The notes beneath the pieces were generated by a model, which saw nothing but the letters and a program-made list of their open reading frames with translations, was not told the origin of the DNA and searched no databases. Both the position numbers and the translations under genes were made by a program. This document shows positions 1-9,407 of a stretch of DNA of 58,819 nt, piece after piece (positions within the stretch are counted from its first letter, which is position 1; every line of letters starts with the position of its first letter). The stretch lies in the NCBI GenBank assembly GCA_040901795.1, contig JBBDYH010000172.1, positions 1-58,819 on the forward strand. Direction: 5' to 3'. The DNA is from JBBDYH01 sp040901795 (GTDB taxonomy: Bacteria; Planctomycetota; Planctomycetia; Pirellulales; JALHPA01).

Positions 1-48
1 TGGGAGACTGGGAGACTGGGAGACTGGGAGACTGGGAGACTGGGAGAC
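1..48. repeat. 8-nt tandem repeat (TGGGAGAC)x6
   Basis: Six exact head-to-tail copies of TGGGAGAC start the window and then decay into degenerate CCAGA-rich sequence up to about position 76. The array lies just past the 3' end of the kinase gene and may continue beyond the window edge. A related unit recurs at 56666-56713. It is non-coding simple repeat without the spacers a CRISPR array would have. Confidence 0.9.
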
Positions 49-85
49 CACCAGATACCAGACCACCAGACACCACGTCAACAAG

Positions 86-3000
86 CTAAAGCTTGAACTC
101 CAACCGGCGCCACTCCTCGGTCAACCAAACGATCGCCGTTCCGTCGAGACTACCAGTCAGCGCATAGCGGCCGTTGGACGAGAAAGAGACGCTTGCGACT
201 TCCTCGCGGTGACCCTTTAACGTGAGAATCTCCTTCATCGTCGCGGCGTCCCAGAGTTTCGCCGTGGTGTCTCGACTGCCGGTAAGAATGCGTAATCCAT
301 CTGGCGAGAAGCAAGCCGAGGTCACGGCTGCGGTGTGTCCCGCCAACTCTCCCAGTAACTTGCCGCTGCGCGCATCCCAAACCCGCGCCGTGTCGTCTTC
401 GCTGCCCGTGAGGATGCGTTTCCCGTCAGCGCTGAAAGAGGCGCAGGTCACCGGCCACGTATGGCCGTCGAGGACCAGCACCAGCGTCCCGCTTACATTC
501 CAGACCCGCGTCGTCTTGTCGTTCGAGGCGGTGACGATCTGCAGCCCATCAGGAGCGAACGCCGCCGAGCGGACGCGCTCGGTGTGTCCCGTCGGCCCGT
601 GGTACGTATGCACTAAATCGCCGGTCGCGGCGTTCCAGAGCCGTGCCGTGCCGTCGTCGCTCGCCGTGAGAATCGTTTGGCCGTCGGGCGAGTAGATGGC
701 GCTGTTGATCGGCCCTTCGTGCCCAAGCGCGAGCTTGAAGAGCGCATGGCCGCTGGTCAGCTCCCAGACTTTCGCCGAGACATCGCCGCCGCTGGTGACG
801 ATGCGCTTCTGGTCCGGCGAATAACTGGCTGAGGTGACTGCGCCGTGGGGACTGAAGCTCATGATCGGTCGATTGCCGCCGACCTGATACAGGCTTGCCG
901 AATCGCCGCCGACCAACAGCACTTCGCCGGGCGTTGGCGCAAAGACTGCTGACCAGACCATTCGCTGTTGCATTTGTTGTTCGATCAACTCTTCGCCCGT
1001 GTGGACGTTCCAGAACTGCACGACGGAGGACTGTTCGCTCACGGGTTTGTCGCTCGTTGCGGTCGGCTGAGGGGCGATGGTGACAAGCCGCGAGCCGTCC
1101 TGGGAAAGGCTCAGATTGCTGACCAGCCCGGCCAGGTCCTCCAATTCATGCTCGACACGCCGTTGCTCAAGGTCCCAAATGCGGATCTTGCCGTCGGCCG
1201 CATTGGTCACCACACGCTTCCCGTCGGAGGAAATCAGGATCGCGGTCACAGGCGTACCGTGCTTGAGCGTTTCGCGGATCAGATCCTCTCCAGTAGCCAC
1301 TGCGAACTGGCCTACGGTGTTGTCGTTACTGGCGGTCAAAACGCGACTGCCATCGGGCGTGAAGACGGCGCCGTTCACGCGGCCGGTGTGTGTGCGCTGG
1401 CTCCACACGATCTCACCCGTGGCGCAATCCCACAGCCTGGTCCGGCCGGCCGCGTCGCCCGTGAACACATATTGGCCGTCGGGGGAGAAGGCCAATGCCG
1501 AAACTTCACCACGATGCCCGGCAAATGTTCGCGTGATGCGGCCGTGTTCCAGGTCCCATAAGAGCGCCGCATCGTCGTTGGCTGTGACGATCTGTCGTTC
1601 ATCACTCGATAAGGCGACCAATCCCCGGGCCCCGGTGCCCGTGATCGTGGCAATCTCGGTGCCTGTGGCCAGATCCCAGATACGGACCGTATTGTCGACG
1701 CCGCTGGTGAGAAAGCGGCGGCCATCGCGGAACAGAATGGCTTGCGAAGCCAAGAAGTCGTGTCCCTCAGCGAACGACCGGAGCATCTGGCCGGTATCGA
1801 ACGACCAGATGCGGGCCGTGCGGTCGCGACTGGCGGTAAGAACGTGCTGGCAATTGGCGGAGAAAACTGCGCTGGTGATCGCGTCGGCATGGCCGGACAA
1901 CACGCGGGCGTTGAGTACGCGCACCTCCTCATATCCTTCGAGGCTCCACAGCCTGGCCTGATGATCGTGACTTGCCGATACCGCCAGCCGGCCGTCCGGC
2001 GTCACATCGCAGCCTCGCACCCAGCCGGCGTGGCCGCGCAGCGTTTGGATCGGATCGCCTGTCTCGTAGTCCCAAATCTTAATGGTGTTGTCGTGGCTCG
2101 CCGAGACAATTCGCAGCGGGCCTTCGGAGATGAAGCGTATCGCGCGGACAGCGGCCGAATGCCCGTCCAGCGCCCGGAAAACCGGAGGCGCCGCCTTTGT
2201 GCCTTCCGAAAGTCCCTCGAACGCAAAGGGCTTTGCCTGGTCGCGGGACCAGACCAGCAGGCGCTGGTCATACCCACCGCTGACGACATACTGTCCGTCG
2301 GGTGAGAAAATAGCTGAATATACGGGGCCATCATGTCCGGTAAAGATGCGGAGCCCTTGCGCGCCGCCGTCTTCCTTGCCTTGTTTGTCATCGAGCGGCC
2401 AGATAATGCATTTGCGATCCTGGCCGGCGGTGACGACCGCGTCTTCGTTGGGTGAGAACGCCGCCGACCAAACCCACCAGGTGTGGCCACTCAATGTGCG
2501 CAAGCATTCGCCGGTAGCCGAATCCCAGAGCCGGGCCGTCTTGTCGTACGACGCTGTCAACAGCCGCGTACCATCTGCGTTGTACACGACGCTGAGCACG
2601 CGCTCTGTGTGGCCGCTGAGCGTACGGACCAGCTCTCCGGTGTCCACGTTCCAGATCTTGACGTAACCGCCCTGCGTGTCGCCTCCGCCGACGGCTACGT
2701 GCGTGCCGTCGGGCGCAAAAGCCACCGAGAAGATGTACCGATCGCCATAGTCTAGCTCGCGGAGTGGCTGGCGCTCGCTGTCGACCGACCAGACTCGAAC
2801 TTTTCCATCCCAGCCGCCGGTGACAAACCGTTCGCCCGTCGGGTCGAAGGCGACGGCATCCACAGGACCGCCCGTGACGAAGCTGCGCAACGAGCGGCCG
2901 CAAAGAAACTTGAGGCGTCCCCATTCCCAGTTCCGCAACTCCGACGGGCAGTCGCCGAGGAGTTGATCGACTTCGCCGAAGGCGTTTTCTTCGACCTTGG

Positions 3001-5038
3001 CGGCCGCAAGGCCGATCTTGGCGATGTAACCGGCATAGGCTTCTTCTTTTTGGGCGCGCACAGCCAACTCCGTAGCCTTGTCGGCTTTTTTGCGGGCGAC
3101 GTCAGCCTGCTGTTTCTGCTGCGTAGCCACCTGCGCCTCGTGTTCGGCGACGCCGTACAAATAGATCACCCAGACCAGCGCTCCAGTCACAACCACGAGC
3201 ATGGCCGCGGCCAGGGCAGTGACGATCCGTTTGGCGTTCTTCAATCGCTGCTGCCGCAGCGCTCGTTCATGTTGTGCGGAGGCAACTGATTCGATGAGTG
3301 CGAAGTGCTGCGGATCGTTTGCATCGAGCAGCGACGCGGCGAGGTCGTAATCTCCCCTGTCCGAAGCACTTTTCGCATACGCGAGTTTCGCCTCCGACAG
3401 GCCCTCCTGAGCTCGCGCGTTCTGGTCCCAGAGGGCGAACGCTTCCTGAAATCCGAAGACCGCGCGCGAGAACAGCTCGTAGTTGTCGGTTTGCCGGGCT
3501 TCGGCGAGCTCGAGTTCGGCGCGGCTCGAAAGTGCGATGCTCTCGCTGTGCGCCTGGTATTTTCGCACCGCGTTCTGGAATTCACGCGCACTGGCGTAAC
3601 GATCCTCGGGTCGTGTGGCCATCGCCCGCAGCGCGATCTCAAGCAATTCCCCCTGGTGATGCGTGGGCTGAATCTGGTTCCGTGCCGCGGCGACCAGGCA
3701 GGTGTTGACAGTTTTGGCCGTGTGCGGCGGCTGGCCGGTGATGATTTCGTAGAGAATCGCGCCGAGCAAATAGACGTCCGCAGCCCCTGTTACACGTGTG
3801 ACGGGGCCGGTCGCCATTTCGGGGGCCATGTAGGCCGGCGTGCCGCCCATGCTTGCCGAGGGGGCAATCGTGCGCGCCTTGCGAAACTCCGGTGTGACCA
3901 GCGCCAGGCCCCAGTCCATTACGAGCACTTCGCCGTACTCGCCGAGCATGACGTTCTCGGGCTTCAGGTCGCGATGGATCACGCCGCGCGAATGTGCGAA
4001 GCCGACCGCGTCGGCGACCTTGAGGAGAATCTCGAGGTTTTCGGCGAGTGACTTCTTGAGGAGAACCGAAACCCACGGCGTCCCTTGGACGCGCTTCATC
4101 GAGTAGAAGAGCGCGCCCGATTCGTTTGTGCCGAGGTCGTAGATCGGCACGATGTTGGGGTGGTCGAGGTCGCCGGTGACAACAGCTTCGCTGAGGAACT
4201 TGTCGCGCTGCTCAGGTTTCTGGGCGCTGGCCGGCTTGAGCATCTTGACGGCGACGGTGCGGTCGATCGAGGCCTGGCGCGCGGCATAGACGACACCGAC
4301 GCCACCTTCGCCGATCGTCTCGATCAGCTCGTAGTCGGCGCTTGACCGCAGCGGCGATTGCGTCTGGCGCACATTGCGGCTGGTGAGGATCAGCCGTGAA
4401 TCACGCGGCGAGCCGGCTAATTGTTCCGGTTGGCGAATTGTGGTCTGCGGACCTGTGGTCGGCGAATGCGCGCCACTCCACAGGGCGACGATTTCTTCCG
4501 CTGACATCGCGGGCGCGCGGCTGTCGATGGTCAGGAAGGGGCGCTCGTCATCGTGCGTGGCGTCGCCTGCCTCGGGCGATGGGCCAATCATCGTTTGCAG
4601 CGATTCGGGCGCGACGCCCGACATGGGCGGCGGTACTGGAAAAGGCGGTTCGAGTGGCCAGGGGGGTGAAGCTGGGCCGAAGTCCACCGCCGAAGGGAGC
4701 CCCGAAGAATCAAGCGTAGCGCGCGCATCGAGGTTGGCACTGTCCGGATTCAGCTTTGGGATCTCGCGTTCGTCAAACAGACTGGGCATTGCTTGCCATG
4801 GCGCATCATCGTTCCAGTCGCCCGCGAGCGGATTCCGTATCGGGAGAGATTCACCTCCGGCCCGGTGAGCAAACCCTGCCGAGCCGGACTCGTCGCCGGG
4901 CTCCGGCTGCGGTGACGGTCGACCGGCGGAGATCACGGTCTTGGTGATCGCGACGAGATCAGCCCCGCAATGCGGACAGACTTCGTGCGGCAATTCTTGG
5001 CCGGCGATCTCCCTACGGCACGCGGGGCATTGTGGCAC
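86..5038 (-). CDS. Membrane-anchored Ser/Thr protein kinase with C-terminal WD40 propeller(s)
   Basis: A 1,650-residue Hanks-type kinase. The N-terminus carries a zinc-ribbon-like CPAC...CPHC pair (residues 4-24), then a Pro-rich linker. The kinase domain spans about 236-495, with the Gly-rich loop GEGGVGVVY, Lys265, the HRDLKPEN catalytic loop (Asp357) and a DWG triplet (375-377) where DFG is usual. One membrane helix lies at about 604-628, followed by a charged, probably coiled-coil stretch and, from about 715 on, many WD40 repeats ending in variants of WD or LWD. Topology should place the kinase in the cytoplasm and the WD40 repeats outside it. Such kinases are expanded in planctomycetes; targets are unknown. 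The start is GTG. The last six codons and the stop lie in a copy of a dispersed repeat (82-104). Confidence 0.95.
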   Translation of the reverse strand: MPQCPACRREIAGQELPHEVCPHCGADLVAITKTVISAGRPSPQPEPGDESGSAGFAHRAGGESLPIRNPLAGDWNDDAPWQAMPSLFDEREIPKLNPDSANLDARATLDSSGLPSAVDFGPASPPWPLEPPFPVPPPMSGVAPESLQTMIGPSPEAGDATHDDERPFLTIDSRAPAMSAEEIVALWSGAHSPTTGPQTTIRQPEQLAGSPRDSRLILTSRNVRQTQSPLRSSADYELIETIGEGGVGVVYAARQASIDRTVAVKMLKPASAQKPEQRDKFLSEAVVTGDLDHPNIVPIYDLGTNESGALFYSMKRVQGTPWVSVLLKKSLAENLEILLKVADAVGFAHSRGVIHRDLKPENVMLGEYGEVLVMDWGLALVTPEFRKARTIAPSASMGGTPAYMAPEMATGPVTRVTGAADVYLLGAILYEIITGQPPHTAKTVNTCLVAAARNQIQPTHHQGELLEIALRAMATRPEDRYASAREFQNAVRKYQAHSESIALSSRAELELAEARQTDNYELFSRAVFGFQEAFALWDQNARAQEGLSEAKLAYAKSASDRGDYDLAASLLDANDPQHFALIESVASAQHERALRQQRLKNAKRIVTALAAAMLVVVTGALVWVIYLYGVAEHEAQVATQQKQQADVARKKADKATELAVRAQKEEAYAGYIAKIGLAAAKVEENAFGEVDQLLGDCPSELRNWEWGRLKFLCGRSLRSFVTGGPVDAVAFDPTGERFVTGGWDGKVRVWSVDSERQPLRELDYGDRYIFSVAFAPDGTHVAVGGGDTQGGYVKIWNVDTGELVRTLSGHTERVLSVVYNADGTRLLTASYDKTARLWDSATGECLRTLSGHTWWVWSAAFSPNEDAVVTAGQDRKCIIWPLDDKQGKEDGGAQGLRIFTGHDGPVYSAIFSPDGQYVVSGGYDQRLLVWSRDQAKPFAFEGLSEGTKAAPPVFRALDGHSAAVRAIRFISEGPLRIVSASHDNTIKIWDYETGDPIQTLRGHAGWVRGCDVTPDGRLAVSASHDHQARLWSLEGYEEVRVLNARVLSGHADAITSAVFSANCQHVLTASRDRTARIWSFDTGQMLRSFAEGHDFLASQAILFRDGRRFLTSGVDNTVRIWDLATGTEIATITGTGARGLVALSSDERQIVTANDDAALLWDLEHGRITRTFAGHRGEVSALAFSPDGQYVFTGDAAGRTRLWDCATGEIVWSQRTHTGRVNGAVFTPDGSRVLTASNDNTVGQFAVATGEDLIRETLKHGTPVTAILISSDGKRVVTNAADGKIRIWDLEQRRVEHELEDLAGLVSNLSLSQDGSRLVTIAPQPTATSDKPVSEQSSVVQFWNVHTGEELIEQQMQQRMVWSAVFAPTPGEVLLVGGDSASLYQVGGNRPIMSFSPHGAVTSASYSPDQKRIVTSGGDVSAKVWELTSGHALFKLALGHEGPINSAIYSPDGQTILTASDDGTARLWNAATGDLVHTYHGPTGHTERVRSAAFAPDGLQIVTASNDKTTRVWNVSGTLVLVLDGHTWPVTCASFSADGKRILTGSEDDTARVWDARSGKLLGELAGHTAAVTSACFSPDGLRILTGSRDTTAKLWDAATMKEILTLKGHREEVASVSFSSNGRYALTGSLDGTAIVWLTEEWRRLEFKL

Positions 5039-5122
5039 GGCAGTTACATCCTTGTTCGTGATTCCTTGGCGAGCGGCAGATCCGTGCGAGGGTCGTCCGG
5101 CGCGCTGATTTCGGACTCGTGA

Positions 5123-7009
5123 TCATTGGGAGCGTTTCAGTTTTCGAGCCCACCGGGCGGCTTTGGTGAAGCGAGGGAATCCTCGTCTCGCTTCGCGCGC
5201 CGGTATTGTCGGTGCACGCATCGAAGCAAAGCCAACCGCTGCCGCGCCGACGACAATCGTGCTGCCCAACAGAGGGAGCAGCGAATTGACTTGATCGTCG
5301 GCAAGGTCGCCATCCGCATCGGGGCGGAGATGCGGGTCCATTGAAACCGTCGCCAGCTCGACCTCTGCGATTGGCGCAGGCGCCGGGTCATTCGCGGCGC
5401 CGATCGTCGTCGATGCGCCATGAAGCGCATTCGCGCTGGCGAACTGGGCTGCGTCGTCGCTTGCCGGCGGTCGATCGATGGTCGGCTGAGATTCATCGCG
5501 CGGATCGATCATGCGGCCGCCCCGCAGGTGTGCGTCGATGATCAGCCGATCCAGCTCGCCAGTGACCAGATAGATGCGATAGTGGCCGTCCGGCACGCCG
5601 AGAGTCGTTAAAAACGCCGGTAAATTTTCCAGGGCGTCGGCCGGCAATGCGTAGTCGGCCGACTCTTCGCCATCGGGGCCGACAACGCGCAACACGAACT
5701 GTTGGATTGCCGCCTCTTCTGGTCTGCCTTGCGTCGCAGAGCGGCCCAGGTCCGACGGCACGATTTGGGGTGTGGTGCTCGTCGGTTGCAGTCGCGCAAG
5801 TGGCAAGCGCTCGGGCGGCGTGACCGGTGGCGCGGCTTCAAATTTCGGTGGAGAGACTTCCGGTGGTGCGCCTTCACGAAAATTGAGCGTCTGTCGCTCG
5901 ACGTCCTCGCCGTCGAAAACGAAGACCGTAATCCCCAAATCGGCGCCAGCCAAAGCCAGTTCTTCCGGCGTATATTGATGGCTCCGCGTAAGCGTTCGTT
6001 CACTGGTGATAAATGTTTCGGGTGTGCTGCTCCCGAGGGTCCAGAACACGTCCACGGTGAACTGCTCGGTCCCCGGATCCTTCATGACCAAAGTCAGGTG
6101 CGCGACACCATCGCGGATGAAACCGGTCAACTCAAAGGCCGGACTGGCGTTCTCCACCAGAACGTCAGCACTTAGCGTCGAAACGCCACCATCCTTGTCC
6201 ACTGCGGTGGCTGTCACCTGGTAGACGCCGTCCTCGGCCGCGAAGAACTCCACCGACGGCCCGACGCCCTGAGCGATGAACAGGCCATCCCGCGAAACCA
6301 TCCAGCTCACTTGTGGATCGTCAACGACTCCAGGGTCGAACACATGCAGGGTTCCCACGATAATGCTTCCTTCATTACCGCCACTGCTCGTAAACACGAT
6401 CTGGGGAGCGGCATTGGCCGCCTGGACCTGCAAGGATGCGCTGTCCGCCTCGGAGTTCGCGAAATCGGTAGCTGTAACCGTGACGGTGAAGTCGCCGTTG
6501 TCAGCACTATAGAATGTGAGATTAGCCAGCGCAGTGTTGATGTTGGCGAGCGCCCCCTCCAGACGTAGCACGTTGGTCCCATTGCCCGTGATGGACGTCA
6601 GCCCGGAGGTTGACGCCAAGGTCAGGGAGGGCGCGAGTCCCCCAAGCGCCGCGAAGGCCGTCAGGTCGACAACCAGTGGACTGGCGCCAATATCCGGATC
6701 ATCGATGCGGATCAGTCGGCCTGTCGCTGCGGAAAAGACCAAGGGCGATCCTTCGACGGTCGCTTGATTGCCGGGTACAGTCACCAGCGGCGGCACACTC
6801 AGCGGTTGGGGGGCTGCACCCACGCCCAGCGCATTCAGTTCGGTGACGCCGGCCAGAGCGGCTGTGGCATCGACTGCCAGCACGCAGCGTTCCTCGAGTC
6901 GACGCGCTCGCAGCGGCCCGACCTCCACGGCCGCAAAGCGCGGGACCGAATCCGCGCGTAGAGCGCGCGCCGGATCAAGGAAAGTTTGTAAAAGCCGGGC
7001 GAATTTCAT
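5123..7009 (-). CDS. Secreted cadherin/PKD-like surface protein with LEPR-XLL-type N-terminus
   Basis: About 628 residues from ATG 7009, chosen because a GGAG lies about 8 nt upstream; an in-frame start at 7066 would add 19 unlikely residues. The N-terminus contains RRLEERCVLAVDA, a LEPR-XLL-type motif typical of large planctomycete surface proteins and suspected to act in export or processing. Cadherin-like beta-sandwich sequence with acidic DPD and Asp/Asn-rich loops follows, then a segment resembling a PKD domain. The C-terminus has a hydrophobic stretch (LLPLLGSTIVVGAAAVG) and a basic tail rich in Arg and Lys, like a cell-envelope anchor. It is probably extracellular. It precedes the kinase on the same strand with an 84-nt gap, so co-transcription is possible. 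The exact function is unknown. Confidence 0.85.
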   Translation of the reverse strand: MKFARLLQTFLDPARALRADSVPRFAAVEVGPLRARRLEERCVLAVDATAALAGVTELNALGVGAAPQPLSVPPLVTVPGNQATVEGSPLVFSAATGRLIRIDDPDIGASPLVVDLTAFAALGGLAPSLTLASTSGLTSITGNGTNVLRLEGALANINTALANLTFYSADNGDFTVTVTATDFANSEADSASLQVQAANAAPQIVFTSSGGNEGSIIVGTLHVFDPGVVDDPQVSWMVSRDGLFIAQGVGPSVEFFAAEDGVYQVTATAVDKDGGVSTLSADVLVENASPAFELTGFIRDGVAHLTLVMKDPGTEQFTVDVFWTLGSSTPETFITSERTLTRSHQYTPEELALAGADLGITVFVFDGEDVERQTLNFREGAPPEVSPPKFEAAPPVTPPERLPLARLQPTSTTPQIVPSDLGRSATQGRPEEAAIQQFVLRVVGPDGEESADYALPADALENLPAFLTTLGVPDGHYRIYLVTGELDRLIIDAHLRGGRMIDPRDESQPTIDRPPASDDAAQFASANALHGASTTIGAANDPAPAPIAEVELATVSMDPHLRPDADGDLADDQVNSLLPLLGSTIVVGAAAVGFASMRAPTIPAREARRGFPRFTKAARWARKLKRSQ

Positions 7010-7272
7010 TAGATCTTCTCCCGCCGGACCCTTCGTACGCGGAGAGGGCGCTTGGCGCGTGTCCATTGCACCGCGTGATCAGCCGTCATCTGAAGTATCG
7101 CCCATCCCGGCCATCCCGGTGCATCGATGGTCGAGCCATGACGAGTGTGACAGACTTGACGGTTGCCACGCCAAACCGGCTTGCAAAGGTTACTCGGAGC
7201 GTTCGCAGAATCACCAAAGATCCGTTTCTGCTCAGACGACAAGAGAAGTGCCGCGAAGTGGTTGTAGGGACA

Positions 7273-7881
7273 ATGGCGGCGCGCAACGCTTGCCCGCGTA
7301 GGAGCGAACTTGTGATTTTCGCCGTCCCCAAAAAAACCGGTTGCCTCTTGTTTCGCGCGTGCGTGACGTTACGGCGGATTCTAGCGGCGCGCAAACGACC
7401 CGTCGCGCGGCGGCTCCGCAAGGCAGTCGTGATGGTCGGAATCTGCTTTACGGGAACTGGCGATCTGGCGGGCGAAGAGTCCTCATTGCCAATCGCTGAC
7501 GAGATTCGTTCGATTCGACAACTCCGCACGTCAATTGCGGCTCCGGCCGGCGAATTGCCGCCTGACCTCGCGCGACTTCAGTTTGCTCGCATCCCCGTGA
7601 TTCATGCCGCGTCAATTGGCGGCCGCGATTGGGTGGGATACGCGTATTTCTGGCAAGCGCCCGCGCTGTGTCACCGTCCGCTTTACTTTGAAGAACCGAA
7701 TCTAGAACGGTACGGGCATAGCGCGGGATGCGCGCTGCAGCCACTCGTTTCCGCCGCCCATTTCTTCTCGGCGGTTCCGGCGCTGCCGGTCAAAATGGCG
7801 CTTGAACACCCGCACACGTGCAATTACTCGCTCGGGCACGCGCGGCCGGGCGGCGATGTCTGTTGGCGGCGGCTGTGGTGA
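7273..7881 (+). CDS. Conserved planctomycete protein of unknown function, probably secreted
   Basis: About 202 residues from ATG 7273; the start is uncertain, since the frame stays open back to 7066 and ATG 7432 is an alternative. The N-terminal part is very basic and leads into a modest hydrophobic stretch (AVVMVGICFTGTGDLAG) that could be a signal sequence. The C-terminal half carries an aromatic-rich block, YFWQAPALCHRPLYFEEP, then LERYGHS, then LGHARPGGDVCW. I recall this Phe/Tyr/Pro pattern from planctomycete hypothetical proteins, and it persuades me the frame is coding although the N-terminus looks poor. No catalytic motif is visible. It is divergent from the cadherin-like gene. Confidence 0.65.
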   Translation: MAARNACPRRSELVIFAVPKKTGCLLFRACVTLRRILAARKRPVARRLRKAVVMVGICFTGTGDLAGEESSLPIADEIRSIRQLRTSIAAPAGELPPDLARLQFARIPVIHAASIGGRDWVGYAYFWQAPALCHRPLYFEEPNLERYGHSAGCALQPLVSAAHFFSAVPALPVKMALEHPHTCNYSLGHARPGGDVCWRRLW

Positions 7882-8222
7882 TCTGCGAGCGCCTTTTTTT
7901 GCCGTATGGCGGATAGAAAGCGGGCCGCGCGCTTCCGCGCCCCCCTCCGGACGGTGCTGGGACGGGGGAGGGGATCCGCGAGCGACCGCAGACTTTGCCC
8001 CAACGGTACAACCCTAGTAATGTCCGAAAACTTTTTCTCCGAAGGTGTGGTTTTTCTTGACGTGGTGTGGCCAATACGGTTATCGTGCTAGCATGAATCC
8101 TGCCTATTCTTTCAGCCACGGCGGCAAGGACGGGATTTAACACGAGAAACTTCCGCAGGAATGCGGGTTCGGGCCGCGCGATGAAGTGCGGTCCGCACTT
8201 GTGGTTGGCAAAGGAAAAACAC
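7882..8222. other. Intergenic region upstream of the LEPR-XLL protein
   Basis: This 341-nt stretch contains no convincing gene. It has a T-rich run shortly after the preceding stop and a G/C-rich low-complexity block (about 7940-7975). Near its 3' end it carries a plausible sigma70-type promoter for the following gene. Confidence 0.6.
8057..8086 (+). promoter_or_regulatory. Candidate sigma70-type promoter
   Basis: TTGACG (8057-8062) matches the -35 consensus at five of six positions. It is followed after 18 nt by TATCGT (8081-8086), four of six matches to the -10 box. It would drive the RTX-like gene starting at 8223 with a leader of about 130 nt. Planctomycete promoters are poorly characterised, so this is only a candidate. 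Confidence 0.35.
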
Positions 8223-9401
8223 ATGCACCGGATCCGCAAGTATCGCACACGCAAACTGGGTTTCGAGTCGCTGGAAGGCCGAAGGTTAATGGCCGGTGAC
8301 GTTCAAGTCTTCGTTTATCCCACCACTGGCGAGCTCAACCTCGTAGGCGATTCAAGCGCAAACGCCGTCGATGTGCGCGGCACCGGCAACCCCGGCGAAG
8401 TGCTAATTACTCCGCTCACCGATCAGGCCACCGGTCAACAAACGACGATCGATGGCAGCGCAGCGCCGCTGGTGATGAGCGGCGTAACCGGCGGGCTGGC
8501 GGCCAACATGTTTGCTGGCAACGACGAGTTTTACCTGAAGGACTTCGCGTTTGGGGGTGGAGGCTGGATCACCGGCAATGCAGGGGCAGACACGATCCGG
8601 GTTGGCGCTTGGGTCGCTTATGGAACGGAGGGGACTGGCGACGTCTCCTTTGCGGGCAAGCTACGCGTCAGCGAACAGTCTGACAATTCGATTGCAGATC
8701 ATGACAACATCTTTGTGGGCCGTGTCACGGCCGAACGCGTCGAGGTGAGCGGCAGATTCGGTAACGACTACGTCGAGCTGTACGATGTGACCGCCACCGG
8801 CGCCACGGATGGTTATCCGACGCTCTACCTGCTTGGCGAGGATGGCAGCGATTCCTTCAACATCGCGTACACAACCGCTTACGGGAACGCGAAGATCATC
8901 ATGGACACGGTGCAGACGGGCCACGATCTGGTCAGCATGATCACCTCCGTCATCCATGGAACCGCGTACATCGATGTCTGGCACGGCACGAACACGATCG
9001 CGTTAAATGCGAACCAGTTTCTGATGACGCTTGACATTTGGTCCGAGATCGGCGACGACACCATTAAGCTAACCAATTCCTTCTTTAACAAGAAAGTCTC
9101 GATCGCGAGTTTCCATACCAACAACGGCAACGACGCGATTACGGTCGAGAACAACACGATCTCCGAACGCCTGTATGTCTCGTCAGGCTCTGGAAACGAT
9201 ACGATCGTCGTCCAGGCGAACCAGATTGTAACCGCGGCGATTTACTCCGGCGCAGGGTACGACGGAGTCATCGTCCGGAGCAACATCTTCTACGGCCATA
9301 TCGATATGGTCGCCGGCACGGAATACGATGTCTTGTTCTTGTCCGGCAACTTGTTCTACAGCACGTACGCCTATTACGAGTTCGAATCGATTCAGCCTTA
9401 G
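8223..9401 (+). CDS. RTX-like repeat surface protein with LEPR-XLL-type N-terminus
   Basis: 392 residues. ATG 8223 is chosen because AAGGAA lies 6 nt upstream; an in-frame ATG at 8181 has no such site. The basic N-terminus leads to FESLEGRRLMAGD, a clear LEPR-XLL-type motif. The rest has repeated Gly-Asn/Asp-Asp-Thr-hydrophobic units (NAGADTIRVG, NGNDAITVE, EIGDDTIKLT, GSGNDTIVVQ) resembling the calcium-binding nonapeptides of RTX proteins, in a probable beta-roll or beta-helix. There is no catalytic motif, and no clear conventional signal peptide. It converges on the M50-HlyD gene with a 6-nt gap, so the repeat protein and the adaptor cluster are direct neighbours. It could be an export substrate of that cluster; this is inference. 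Confidence 0.8.
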   Translation: MHRIRKYRTRKLGFESLEGRRLMAGDVQVFVYPTTGELNLVGDSSANAVDVRGTGNPGEVLITPLTDQATGQQTTIDGSAAPLVMSGVTGGLAANMFAGNDEFYLKDFAFGGGGWITGNAGADTIRVGAWVAYGTEGTGDVSFAGKLRVSEQSDNSIADHDNIFVGRVTAERVEVSGRFGNDYVELYDVTATGATDGYPTLYLLGEDGSDSFNIAYTTAYGNAKIIMDTVQTGHDLVSMITSVIHGTAYIDVWHGTNTIALNANQFLMTLDIWSEIGDDTIKLTNSFFNKKVSIASFHTNNGNDAITVENNTISERLYVSSGSGNDTIVVQANQIVTAAIYSGAGYDGVIVRSNIFYGHIDMVAGTEYDVLFLSGNLFYSTYAYYEFESIQP

Positions 9402-9407
9402 AAGCGT

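Noticed and set aside
1..48. Tandem arrays as a CRISPR candidate (also 19091-19171 and 56666-56713)
   Set aside because: The units are directly adjacent with no unique spacers, and no cas genes are nearby.
8181..8222. Upstream in-frame start for the RTX-like protein (ATG 8181)
   Set aside because: It has no SD, while ATG 8223 has AAGGAA at good spacing and the LEPR-XLL motif then sits at the usual distance from the N-terminus.
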